From contig ONNS01000029.1 in the NCBI GenBank assembly GCA_900319275.1, positions 1 through 32,472 of the forward strand: a stretch of DNA of 32,472 nucleotides. The letters are read 5' to 3'. This document shows, piece after piece, positions 9,085 to 16,524 of this stretch (positions within the stretch are counted from its first letter, which is position 1; the number at the start of each line of letters is the position of its first letter). The translations under genes were made by a program, and so were the position numbers. Source of the DNA: an uncultured Eubacteriales bacterium (GTDB lineage Bacteria; Bacillota; Clostridia; Oscillospirales; Oscillospiraceae). The notes under the pieces are model-generated. The model did not search any database and was not told the DNA's origin. It worked only from the letters and a program-made list of their open reading frames with translations.

Positions 9085-9138
9085 GGCCGAGTTAACGACA
9101 GGAAGAAACAGGACCGCATACCGAAGAAGGAGAGCGAT

Positions 9139-10002
9139 ATGTCAAAACCACCGCAGAACGTTTTTGAAAAAATCGACCAGATGTATTACGAGCTGACCGC
9201 CTCGGAGAAAAAGGCCGCCGATTATGTGCTGGCCCACCGCAGCGAGACGCAGTTTATGTCCATCGCCGAGCTCGCCGAAGAGAGCGGCGTGGCCGAGGCC
9301 ACGGTCTCGCGCTTCTGCCGCCGGCTTGGCTATGGGGGCTATAACGTCTTCAAGCTCGCCATCGCCAACGCCTCGGCCACGCACAGCGAGGTCTCCTCGA
9401 CGCTCTCGGGCCAGATCGAGGAGAGCGACAGCTTTGAGGATATGTGTGCAAAACTCTTCTCGGCCGACCGCGACGCCATGGCGCAGACGCTCACCCTGCT
9501 TCGTCCGGAGCGCATCCGTGAGGCCGTCGACCTGCTGTCCGCTGCGGATAAGGTGATCTGCATGGGCCAGGGCGGCTCGATGCTGATGGCGGAGGAGGCC
9601 GCCAATCTTTTCTCCATGGTCAGCGGCAAATTCTTTGCCGTGCAGGATTCACACTCCCAGGTCATCGCCGCGTCGAATGCCGGCGAGGCGGACGTGCTGC
9701 TGTTCTTCTCCTATTCCGGGGCGACCCGCGACATGATGGAGACCCTGCGCATGGCCCGGGAGCGCGGTGCGAGCGTGATCCTGGTGACGCGCTTTGCCAA
9801 ATCGCCCGGTGCGGCGCTCGCAAAGGTCGTGCTGCCGGTGGGCTCGAACGAAAGTCCGCTGCAGATCGGCTCGGTGTCGGCGAAGATCGCACAGCTGTTT
9901 TTGATGGACGTGCTCTTTTCCGAATACTGCCGCCGGGATATCGACGGCTGCATGGAGCGCCGCGAGCGGATCGCCGCCGCGCTGGCCAACAAACATCTAT
10001 AA
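9139..10002 (+). CDS. RpiR-family transcriptional regulator of the sialic acid locus
   Basis: A 287-residue regulator: N-terminal HTH_6 domain (about 1-77; helix-turn-helix around SIAELAEESGVAEATVSRFC) and C-terminal SIS sugar-phosphate-binding domain (about 125-260; VICMGQGGS, FFSYSGATRD, VILVTRF). RpiR proteins sense phosphosugars or sugars; members acting as NanR in several bacteria respond to ManNAc-6-P or Neu5Ac-derived ligands. The start at 9139 is set by AAGGAGAG immediately upstream; the frame stays open 36 codons further, but those run through element-derived sequence. It lies between the epimerase gene and the importer genes and probably controls both arms of the locus through the palindromes at 7337-7354 and 10304-10316. 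The effector is not deducible. Confidence 0.9.
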   Translation: MSKPPQNVFEKIDQMYYELTASEKKAADYVLAHRSETQFMSIAELAEESGVAEATVSRFCRRLGYGGYNVFKLAIANASATHSEVSSTLSGQIEESDSFEDMCAKLFSADRDAMAQTLTLLRPERIREAVDLLSAADKVICMGQGGSMLMAEEAANLFSMVSGKFFAVQDSHSQVIAASNAGEADVLLFFSYSGATRDMMETLRMARERGASVILVTRFAKSPGAALAKVVLPVGSNESPLQIGSVSAKIAQLFLMDVLFSEYCRRDIDGCMERRERIAAALANKHL

Positions 10003-10005
10003 TCT

Positions 10006-10143
10006 CTGCCTCAAGCTGTCGACAAAGTGTCGACAGCTTGAGCGCAAAATGGGAACTTTCCGAAAAAGTTCCCATTTTGCATAGATTGAACGTGAAGAGG
10101 GGATTACCCCTTGCCACAAGGGTTTGTCTACAGTCTGAGGCAG
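10006..10143. repeat. second inverted-repeat element (138 bp, two long hairpins)
   Basis: Left end 10006-10026 and right end 10123-10143 are 21 nt inverted repeats with 18 matches (CTGCCTCAAGCTGTCGACAAA against CTGCCTCAGACTGTAGACAAA). Inside are a 14 bp stem TCAAGCTGTCGACA around AAG (10011-10041) and a 16 bp stem GCAAAATGGGAACTTT around 5 nt (10044-10080). The right end runs into the terminator stem at 10137. The unit starts 4 nt after the regulator's stop codon. It differs in sequence from the elements at 8736 and 15000. Confidence 0.65.
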
Positions 10144-10178
10144 GGCCGCGTCGGGCGGCCCTGCCTCTTTCTTTTTTT
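10137..10178 (+). terminator. intrinsic terminator after the RpiR gene
   Basis: A perfect 13 bp stem, GAGGCAGGGCCGC (10137-10149) with GCGGCCCTGCCTC (10155-10167), 5 nt loop, followed by TTTCTTTTTTT. It separates the epimerase-regulator transcript from the importer operon, which has its own promoter downstream. Confidence 0.9.
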
Positions 10179-10303
10179 GAGCGAGCTGCACGAGAGGTAT
10201 CAAGTCAATACGGCATTATTCACAAATTTGAAGCGACGCTTTTGTTGATAATGTGAATTTTATTTCAAGAAAGCCGCTCTTTGAAATTTTCTTTCACAGA
10301 GTA

Positions 10304-10333
10304 GTTGACATTCAACAAATTCTCGGGTAAAAT
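10304..10333 (+). promoter_or_regulatory. promoter and putative operator of the sialic acid importer operon
   Basis: A near-consensus promoter: TTGACA (10305-10310), 17 bp, TAAAAT (10328-10333). The inverted repeat GTTGA-CAT-TCAAC (10304-10316) overlaps the -35 box and resembles the arms of the 7337-7354 operator, with a 3 bp instead of 4 bp centre. Upstream, the palindrome AAGCG-A-CGCTT (10231-10241) within TTTGAAGCGACGCTTTTG is loosely cre-like (CcpA) but off-consensus. The leader to the ATG at 10416 is about 75 nt. Confidence 0.75.
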
Positions 10334-10415
10334 CAACTTGAAATTGTGGAGTTCCGCGCAGAGAAGCACGCGGAGCTTCATGAAACTGTAGTAATACATT
10401 AAAGGAGGAACAACA

Positions 10416-11705
10416 ATGAAAAAGCTTCTTGCCATGATCCTGGTCGTCTGCCTGGCCCTGACCCTGGCTCCGATCGCCTTCGCGGCGGACGAAGAAATCA
10501 CGCTGTGGACCTATCCCATCGGCAAATGGGGCGACGAGGCCGCTGTTAAAGAGCTGACCGACGCCTTCACGGCCGACACCGGCATCAAGGTCAAGGTCGA
10601 GTACCTGGCCTATGCCGACGGTGACGACAAAGTCAACACCGCCATCTCCGTCAAGAAAACGCCCGACCTCATCATGGAAGGCCCCGAGCGTCTGGTCGCC
10701 AACTGGGGCGCCAACGGCCATATGGTCGACCTGGCCGACATGCTCGACGAACAGGACAAAGCCGAGATCCTCTCCGGCGCTCTGACCCCCTGCATCACCG
10801 CCGACGGCGTTATGTATGAATATCCTCTGTGCATGACCGCCCACTGCATGGCCATCAACAAGACTGCCTTTGAAGAGGCCGACGCGCTGCAGTATGTCGA
10901 TCTCGAGAACCACACCTGGAGCACCGAGAACTTCAAGAAGGCCGTTGCCGCTCTCTACAGCCACTTTGGCGAGACAGTCGGCGCTGTCTACTGCGCCGGT
11001 CAGGGCGGTGACCAGGGCACCCGCGCTCTGATCAACAACCTCTATGGCGGCAAGTTCACCAACGCCGAGCACACCCAGGTCACGTGGGACGATCCCAACA
11101 ACATCAAGGCCATGGCCGAGCTGCTCGAGCTCGAGGGCATCGAGTATGACGCCTCTCTGGCCGGCGGTGACGAGATCGCCAAGTTCTATCAGGGCGCGCT
11201 GAAGATGGCTTTCTGCTGGAACTCCGTCCAGCAGGCCAATCCCAACGCGGCCGGCACCGGCGAGGGTCTGACCGTCACCGGCGACGAGATCGCCTACATG
11301 CACTTCCCGACCGAGAGCGGCGAGCCCGCTGAGCTCTGCGGCGGCATCTGGGGCTTCGGCATCTTCAACAATGGCAACGACGCCAAGATCGAAGCTGCCA
11401 AGACCTTCATCAAGTGGATGTGCGACAGCGAGCACACCAAGGACGCCGTCCTGACCTCCGGCTTCTTCAGCGCCCGCACCGCAGCTGAGGGCACGGATCT
11501 CTCCGCTCTGTTCGACAGCGAGCTCATGAACGAGTATTCCGCTCTGATGCTCCCGCACCTGGGTGACTACTACAACGTTATCAAAGGCTGGGCCGCCATC
11601 CGTACCGAGTGGTGGAACATGCTGCAGGAGATCGGCCACGGCGCTGATATCGCCGAGACTGTCGCCGCTCACCAGGCTACCGCCAATGCGGCCGCCGCTG
11701 CCTGA
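10416..11705 (+). CDS. sugar ABC transporter substrate-binding protein (presumed sialic acid)
   Basis: A 429-residue extracellular solute-binding protein of the family-1 (CUT1, MalE/UgpB-like) fold. A signal peptide (KK, hydrophobic core, then APIAFA before ADEE, residues 1-23) is followed by a mature N-terminus ITLWTYPIGKWGDE typical of the family, with later landmarks TPDLIMEGPE and GGIWGFGIF. There is no lipobox: the only Cys in the signal region (Cys12) has no L-[AS]-[GA]-C context. This is unusual for a monoderm, whose binding proteins are normally lipidated, and differs from the PotD-like protein in this window. AAAGGAGG precedes the ATG. Neu5Ac as ligand is inferred from position beside NanA, the YhcH-like protein and the epimerase. 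A stem-loop follows the stop. Confidence 0.85.
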   Translation: MKKLLAMILVVCLALTLAPIAFAADEEITLWTYPIGKWGDEAAVKELTDAFTADTGIKVKVEYLAYADGDDKVNTAISVKKTPDLIMEGPERLVANWGANGHMVDLADMLDEQDKAEILSGALTPCITADGVMYEYPLCMTAHCMAINKTAFEEADALQYVDLENHTWSTENFKKAVAALYSHFGETVGAVYCAGQGGDQGTRALINNLYGGKFTNAEHTQVTWDDPNNIKAMAELLELEGIEYDASLAGGDEIAKFYQGALKMAFCWNSVQQANPNAAGTGEGLTVTGDEIAYMHFPTESGEPAELCGGIWGFGIFNNGNDAKIEAAKTFIKWMCDSEHTKDAVLTSGFFSARTAAEGTDLSALFDSELMNEYSALMLPHLGDYYNVIKGWAAIRTEWWNMLQEIGHGADIAETVAAHQATANAAAAA

Positions 11706-11741
11706 GCATTTCAGCAGAAATAACTTGAACCTTTAGGGTGC

Positions 11742-11773
11742 GCGCCCTCCCTGCGCCAGCGCAGGGAGGGCGC
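11742..11773 (+). terminator. intercistronic stem-loop (attenuator/mRNA-protecting)
   Basis: A GC-rich 15 bp inverted repeat (GCGCCCTCCCTGCGC and complement) with a minimal CA loop lies between the binding protein and the first permease gene. Only TTCTGATT follows, so termination would be partial. Such hairpins typically stabilise the upstream mRNA and lower permease expression relative to the binding protein. Confidence 0.7.
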
Positions 11774-11816
11774 TTCTGATTCCACTTTGAATTCCTGCGT
11801 GAAAGGATGATGAGAT

Positions 11817-12725
11817 TTGAATAAGAAACAAGGGTTGAGCCGTGCGCTTCAGCGCCGCGAGGATGTGGCCGGCTACCTGTTCATGGCTCCCAGCCTGCTT
11901 TTCTTTATTGGCTTTGTCATTATTCCCATGTTCATCTGTGTGGGCATGAGTCTGACCGATGCCACACTGCACAACGCGGCCCCCACGCGCTTTGTGGGAC
12001 TGAAAAACTTCATTGCCATGTGGACGGACAAAACCTTCCTCGGCGCGCTCAAGAACACCTTCCTGATCGTGGTCGTCTCCGTCCCCGTGACCTGCCTGTT
12101 CTCGCTGTGGGTGGCATCGGCCACCTACAAGATGCACAATGTGCCTCTGTCGCTGTTTCGCGTGATCTTCTACCTGCCCGTGGTCACCGGCTCGGTCGCT
12201 GTCACGGTCGTTTGGAAATGGATCTTCGATAACTACAGCGGTATTCTCAACACGGTGCTGAAGACCTCGGGCATGATTCAAAAGAACATCAACTGGCTGG
12301 GCACGCCCGGTCTTGCTATCTGGTGCATTATTCTGATCCTGCTGACGACCTCGGTCGGCCAGCCGATCGTGCTGTACATCTCGGCGCTCGGCAACGTGGA
12401 TCAGTCGCTGGTCGAGGCGGCCGAGGTGGACGGAGCCAACAACATGCAGGTCTTCTGGCGGATCAAGTGGCCGCAGATCATGCCCACCACGCTGTATATC
12501 GTCGTCATCACCACCATCAACTCCTTCCAGTGCTTCGCGCTGATCCAACTGCTGACGCAGGGCGGCTCAGATACGAACACGGTCATGTACTACATCTATT
12601 ACACGGCCTTTAAGATGACCGAGCAGGCCGGCCACTTCGGCTATGCCAACGCCATGGGCGTGATCCTCGCCATCTTTATCGGCATCCTGTCAGCGATCCA
12701 GTTCAAACTGGGCAGCGAAAAGTAA
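11817..12725 (+). CDS. sugar ABC transporter permease, MalF/UgpA type
   Basis: A 302-residue membrane protein with six predicted TM helices and the EAA loop LVEAAEVDGANNMQVFWRIKWP near residue 200, which contacts the ATPase. The start is TTG at 11817, preceded by AAGGA 9 nt upstream; no ATG lies in a suitable place in frame. A five-codon open frame (ATGATG..TAA, 11807-11824) overlaps this start and could influence initiation. It is the partner of the MalG-type permease 15 nt downstream. No ATPase gene is present, so a shared MsmK-type ATPase encoded elsewhere is expected, as is usual for CUT1 importers in Firmicutes. Confidence 0.92.
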   Translation: MNKKQGLSRALQRREDVAGYLFMAPSLLFFIGFVIIPMFICVGMSLTDATLHNAAPTRFVGLKNFIAMWTDKTFLGALKNTFLIVVVSVPVTCLFSLWVASATYKMHNVPLSLFRVIFYLPVVTGSVAVTVVWKWIFDNYSGILNTVLKTSGMIQKNINWLGTPGLAIWCIILILLTTSVGQPIVLYISALGNVDQSLVEAAEVDGANNMQVFWRIKWPQIMPTTLYIVVITTINSFQCFALIQLLTQGGSDTNTVMYYIYYTAFKMTEQAGHFGYANAMGVILAIFIGILSAIQFKLGSEK

Positions 12726-12740
12726 GGAGGGGCGATCGCA

Positions 12741-13625
12741 ATGAAAATCAAAAACGGCAGTTCGCTGGGCTATCGTATTTTCTCCTGGGTCATGCTGATC
12801 CTGCTGGCCCTGTTCTTCCTCTTCCCGCTCTACTGGATCGTCACCGGCGCTTTCAAGCCCGCCACCGACATCTATGCCCGCAAGCCCGTCATGTGGCCCA
12901 GCGAATGGGTCATGAAAAACTGGCAGAACCTGTTTGCCAAGCGCACGGCGCCGCTCTTCCACATCTTCGGCGTCGACGGGCCGACCGGCCCCGCGGCCTT
13001 CCGCTGGCTCATCAACACCGTGTTCATGGCTGTCATGGCCATGCTGCTGACCTGTGCCACGGCCGCCATGTCCGGCTATTCTCTGGCAAAGAAGCGCTTT
13101 CGCGGACGTGTGCTGGTGTTCTCGCTGATCATTGCCGCCATGGCCCTGCCCAAGCAGGTCGTGCTGATCCCACTGTTGAAAGAGATGTCCGTCCTGAAGC
13201 TGATGAACAGCATCTGGGCCGTCATCCTGCCGACGGTCGGCTGGCCCTTCGGCGTGTTCCTCATCAAGCAGTTTGCCGAGAGCATCCCCGGCGAGATCCT
13301 TGAGGCCGCCCGCATCGACGGTGCCAGCGAGATGAAGACCTTTACCACGGTCGTCTTCCCGATGATTAAGCCCGGCATCGGCGCCCTCGCGATCTTCACA
13401 TTCATCAATTCCTGGAACGACTACTTCCTGCAGTTGATCATGCTCTCGAGCAAAGAAAACTACACGATCTCTCTCGGTATCGCCACGCTGCAGGCCGAGA
13501 CATCGGTCGATATGGGTCTTCTGATGGCCGGCGCCGCGCTGGCCTCAATCCCGATCATCATCGTGTTCCTGATTTTCCAGAAATACTTCACCAAGGGCAT
13601 CACGATGGGTGCCGTGAAAGGATAA
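12741..13625 (+). CDS. sugar ABC transporter permease, MalG/UgpE type
   Basis: A 294-residue six-TM permease. The EAA motif reads EILEAARIDGASEMKTFTTV and is followed by FPMIKPGIGALAIFTFINSWNDYF, the standard CUT1 MalG signature. AAGGAGGGG precedes the ATG. It lies 15 nt after the MalF-type gene and 4 nt before the YhcH-like gene, so importer and catabolic genes are one transcript. It forms the heterodimeric channel of the presumed Neu5Ac importer. Confidence 0.93.
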   Translation: MKIKNGSSLGYRIFSWVMLILLALFFLFPLYWIVTGAFKPATDIYARKPVMWPSEWVMKNWQNLFAKRTAPLFHIFGVDGPTGPAAFRWLINTVFMAVMAMLLTCATAAMSGYSLAKKRFRGRVLVFSLIIAAMALPKQVVLIPLLKEMSVLKLMNSIWAVILPTVGWPFGVFLIKQFAESIPGEILEAARIDGASEMKTFTTVVFPMIKPGIGALAIFTFINSWNDYFLQLIMLSSKENYTISLGIATLQAETSVDMGLLMAGAALASIPIIIVFLIFQKYFTKGITMGAVKG

Positions 13626-13629
13626 GTCC

Positions 13630-14079
13630 ATGATTGTTGCTGATATCCGGGATGCCGCGCTCTACCGCGGCATCCACCCCCGGCTCGACCGGGTTCTCGG
13701 GATGCTGGACGCGGCGAACCTCGCCGCGATCGGCACCGACGTGCTGAAAATCGAGGGCGACGAGATCTTCGCGCAGCGCTTCCATCTGCAGACCGTCCCC
13801 TTTGACGAGACCTTTTTCGAAGCCCACGCGCGCTATGCCGACGTGCAGCTTGTCGTCGAGGGCTGCGAGCAGATGGACATTGCCCCGGCCTATACGCTCG
13901 AGCAGTACGAGCACCGCGGTGATTTCTATGCCCTGCGCGGTGAAAAGAAGCAGTCCATCGTGCTGACGCCCGGTCAGTTTGCCATCTTCCTGCCCGGCGA
14001 CGCGCACCGGCTGAAAATCGCCGTCGGCGAGCCGGCCCCCGTCACGCGCATATTGTTCAAAGTTCTTATGAATGAATAA
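13630..14079 (+). CDS. YhcH/YjgK/YiaL (DUF386) family protein, NanQ-like
   Basis: A 149-residue cytosolic beta-sandwich protein of the DUF386 family. Characteristic motifs are FFEAHARYADVQLVVEG (the Glu/His metal-ligand region) and FLPGDAHR, with the second His ligand. E. coli YhcH (NanQ) lies in the nan operon and has been assigned interconversion of sialic acid anomers, supplying the open or alpha form that NanA uses. The start lies 4 nt after the permease stop with GAAAGGAT upstream. Location between importer and nanA strongly supports the same role. Its TAA lies within the nanA ribosome binding region. Confidence 0.88.
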   Translation: MIVADIRDAALYRGIHPRLDRVLGMLDAANLAAIGTDVLKIEGDEIFAQRFHLQTVPFDETFFEAHARYADVQLVVEGCEQMDIAPAYTLEQYEHRGDFYALRGEKKQSIVLTPGQFAIFLPGDAHRLKIAVGEPAPVTRILFKVLMNE

Positions 14080-14089
14080 GGAGAAAGAA

Positions 14090-14998
14090 ATGAAGGATCT
14101 TTCCAAGTTCCAGGGAATATTCCCTGCTTTCTATGCCTGCTACGATGAAGAAGGCAACATTTCCCCCGCACGTGTCCGCGCGCTGACCGAGTATTTCATC
14201 ACGAAGGGCGTCAAGGGCCTGTATGTCGGCGGCTCCTCGGGCGAGTGCATCTATCAATCGGTGGCCGAGCGCAAGCTGCTGCTTGAGAACGTTATGGATG
14301 TGGCAAAAGGAACGCTCACGATCATCGCCCATGTGGCCTGCAACAACACCGCCGACAGCCGCGAGCTCGCGGCCCACGCCGAGAGCCTGGGCGTCGACGC
14401 GATCGCGGCCATCCCGCCGATCTATTTCCATCTGCCGCCCTACGGCATGGCCAAATACTGGAACGACATCTCGGACGCCGCCCCGAACACTGACTTCATC
14501 ATCTACAACATCCCGCAGCTTGCCGGCGTAGCGCTCTCGAGCGCTGTGCTCCGGGAGATGCTGAAGAACCCGCGCGTCATCGGCGTGAAGAACTCCTCGA
14601 TGCCCGTGCAGGATATCCAGCTGTGGCGGGATGAGGGCGCGATCGCCTTCAACGGCCCCGACGAGCAGCTGCTCTCCGGTCTTGCGGCCGGGGCGATCGG
14701 CGGCATCGGCGGCACCTACGGCGCCATGCCCGAGTTGTATCTGAAGATCTTCGACTGCTTCCAGAAGGGCGACATGGCCCTGGGCCGTGAGATTCAGGAT
14801 ACCTGCTGCCACATCATCTACAAGATGTGCTCCTGCAAGGGCAACATGTACGCCGTGATCAAGGAGATCCTGCGTCTCAACGGCGGCCCGGATATCGGCA
14901 GCGTGCGCCTGCCGCTGAGCCCCCTGTTTGAGGAGGACAAGCCCATCGTGGCCTCGTGCGCCGAGGACATCCGCGCGGCCATCGCCAGATTCTGCTAA
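14090..14998 (+). CDS. nanA: N-acetylneuraminate lyase
   Basis: A 302-residue class I (Schiff base) aldolase of the DHDPS/NanA family that splits Neu5Ac into ManNAc and pyruvate. Seen motifs: carboxylate-binding GGSSGE (47-52), IIAHVACNNT, IYNIPQLAG with Tyr139, and VIGVKNSS with the Schiff-base Lys167 (E. coli Tyr137 and Lys165). The YNIPxLxG motif and the spacing favour NanA over dihydrodipicolinate synthase. The start at 14090 is chosen because AAGGAG lies 6 nt upstream; an ATG at 14072 would overlap the previous gene and lacks a site. Its stop codon is adjacent to the inverted-repeat element at 15000. Confidence 0.93.
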   Translation: MKDLSKFQGIFPAFYACYDEEGNISPARVRALTEYFITKGVKGLYVGGSSGECIYQSVAERKLLLENVMDVAKGTLTIIAHVACNNTADSRELAAHAESLGVDAIAAIPPIYFHLPPYGMAKYWNDISDAAPNTDFIIYNIPQLAGVALSSAVLREMLKNPRVIGVKNSSMPVQDIQLWRDEGAIAFNGPDEQLLSGLAAGAIGGIGGTYGAMPELYLKIFDCFQKGDMALGREIQDTCCHIIYKMCSCKGNMYAVIKEILRLNGGPDIGSVRLPLSPLFEEDKPIVASCAEDIRAAIARFC

Positions 14999-14999
14999 A

Positions 15000-15242
15000 T
15001 AATTATTCAGTCCTTTACAGGACTGAATAATTAGAGAGGAGACACCCTGCTGCGCGCACTTGGCTTGCGGGGGACGCCTCGCACACTTGCAGGGTGAGGA
15101 GAGTTTTTTCCGAGGCACATGTCCTCGGAAAAAACAGATTTGAATCTCTTTTCCCGTTGCGACGGGAAAATCAGAGGCGTTCCCCCTCTGAACTCCCCCT
15201 AATCACGCTACTACTGAACATGTACCTGCTGACTATTATTAG
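15000..15242. mobile_element. third hairpin-rich element between nanA and nagA
   Basis: A non-coding block of about 243 bp flanked by GCTAAA on both sides (14994-14999, containing the nanA stop, and 15243-15248). It opens with a 13 bp stem, AATTATTCAGTCC/GGACTGAATAATT (15001-15032). Then come CACCCTGC/GCAGGGTG (15043-15050/15089-15096), a 13 bp stem GTTTTTTCCGAGG/CCTCGGAAAAAAC (15103-15135), TTTTCCCGT/ACGGGAAAA and CAGAGG/CCTCTG. The tail AAAAACAGATTTGAATCTC (15130-15148) is shared with the 8736-9084 element. The right end TATTATTAG only roughly mirrors the left end. Mobility is inferred from architecture and flanking duplication. Confidence 0.6.
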
Positions 15243-15263
15243 GCTAAAGAAAAGAGGGCGGAT

Positions 15264-16391
15264 ATGCTCTATAAGAATGCGAATCTGTTCTATAACGGGA
15301 CATTTATCCCCGGCAGCTTTGCGGTCGAGGCCGGCCGTTTTACCGATGTCCGGCCTGACCCCCGGCCGCAGGCCGAGGGCGTCGATCTCGGGCAGTGTCG
15401 CGTGATCCCCGGGCTCGTGGACATCCACACCCACGGCAACAGCGGCGCCGATTTTTCCGACGGCAGTCTCGAGGGGCTGGAGACCATGGCCCGCTATCTT
15501 GCGAAAAACGGCGTGACCTCGTTTGCGCCGACCTCGATGACGCTGCCCTACGAGACGCTCTCCAAAGCCTTTGCCACGGGCCGCGCGCTCGCGGACGACA
15601 GACCCGCCGACTGCGCGCGCGTCATGGGCATCAACATGGAGGGCCCCTTCTTCTCGGAAAAGAAAAAGGGGGCACAGAACGGCGCCTATCTCCGCGCGCC
15701 GGACCTTGCGGCCTTCCGGAAACTCTATGACGGCTGCGGCGGCCTGCTGCGCATCGTGGACGTCGCGCCGGAACTCGACGGGGCCGAGGCGTTTGCCCGC
15801 GAGGCAAGCAAATTCTGCACGGTCTCGGCCGCGCACACCGACGCCGACTATGAGGCGGCCTGCCGGATGTTTGACGCTGGCGCGCGCCACGTGACGCACC
15901 TGTTCAACGCCATGCCGCCGCTCCATCACCGCAAGCCGGGGGTGATCGGCGCAGCCTCGGAACGGCCTGAGGTCGTAGCCGAGTTGATCTGCGACGGGCT
16001 GCACATCCACCCGAGCGTGATCCGCGCCGCCTTTATGCTGTTCCCGGGCCGGATCTGCATCATCTCCGACTCGCTGCGCTGCTGCGGCATGCCCGAGGGC
16101 GAATATGAGCTCGGCGGGCAGCAGGTGTACTTAAAGGGGCGTCTCGCCACGCTCGCCGACGGGACGATCGCGGGCTCGGCCTCGAACCTGTACGACTGCC
16201 TGCTCGTGACGATCGGCTGCGGCATCGCGCCGGAGACGGCCATCCTCTCGTCCACGCTGCTCCCCGCCAGGGAGCTCGGCCGCGACGATGAGATCGGCTC
16301 GATCGAGGATGGAAAGTTTGCCGACTTTATTGTCTGCGGCGAGAACTTCGAGCGACGGGCGGTCTATCTCGGCGGAGAAAAAATCGAATAA
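15264..16391 (+). CDS. nagA: N-acetylglucosamine-6-phosphate deacetylase
   Basis: A 375-residue amidohydrolase that converts GlcNAc-6-P to GlcN-6-P and acetate. Metal and catalytic signatures are all present: DIHTHG (His55/His57), NMEGPF (Glu126), SAAHTDAD (His191), THLFNAM (His212), DGLHIHP, and ISDSL with catalytic Asp269. Length is normal. The ATG at 15264 has a moderate site (AGAGGGCGG). It is separated from nanA by the hairpin element but no clear terminator, so it may be co-transcribed. A strong intrinsic terminator follows. It is the last step of the locus present here; NagB is not in the window. Confidence 0.95.
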   Translation: MLYKNANLFYNGTFIPGSFAVEAGRFTDVRPDPRPQAEGVDLGQCRVIPGLVDIHTHGNSGADFSDGSLEGLETMARYLAKNGVTSFAPTSMTLPYETLSKAFATGRALADDRPADCARVMGINMEGPFFSEKKKGAQNGAYLRAPDLAAFRKLYDGCGGLLRIVDVAPELDGAEAFAREASKFCTVSAAHTDADYEAACRMFDAGARHVTHLFNAMPPLHHRKPGVIGAASERPEVVAELICDGLHIHPSVIRAAFMLFPGRICIISDSLRCCGMPEGEYELGGQQVYLKGRLATLADGTIAGSASNLYDCLLVTIGCGIAPETAILSSTLLPARELGRDDEIGSIEDGKFADFIVCGENFERRAVYLGGEKIE

Positions 16392-16404
16392 ACAACCGTT
16401 GAAT

Positions 16405-16438
16405 GCCCGGGGACCGTATGCCGGTTCCCGGGCTTTTT
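16405..16438 (+). terminator. intrinsic terminator after nagA
   Basis: Stem GCCCGGG (16405-16411) with CCCGGGC (16427-16433), extended inward by GACCG/CGGTT, loop about 5 nt, then TTTTTC. It ends the sialic acid operon. Confidence 0.9.
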
Positions 16439-16460
16439 CTTGCTCTTTCACAGTATCCGC

Positions 16461-16489
16461 TTGCGTCCGTTGCGGCAATGAAGTATACT
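16461..16489 (+). promoter_or_regulatory. promoter of the plsC-SDR operon
   Basis: TTGCGT (16461-16466), 17 bp, TATACT (16484-16489), 35 bp before the acyltransferase ATG. Confidence 0.65.
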
Positions 16490-16524
16490 ATAAAGGTAAA
16501 AGAAATAATAACGAGGTGTTCTCC

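Noticed and set aside
10231-10241. CcpA cre site upstream of the importer promoter
   Set aside because: The palindrome AAGCG-A-CGCTT resembles only part of the cre consensus, one base off in spacing; not claimed as a feature.
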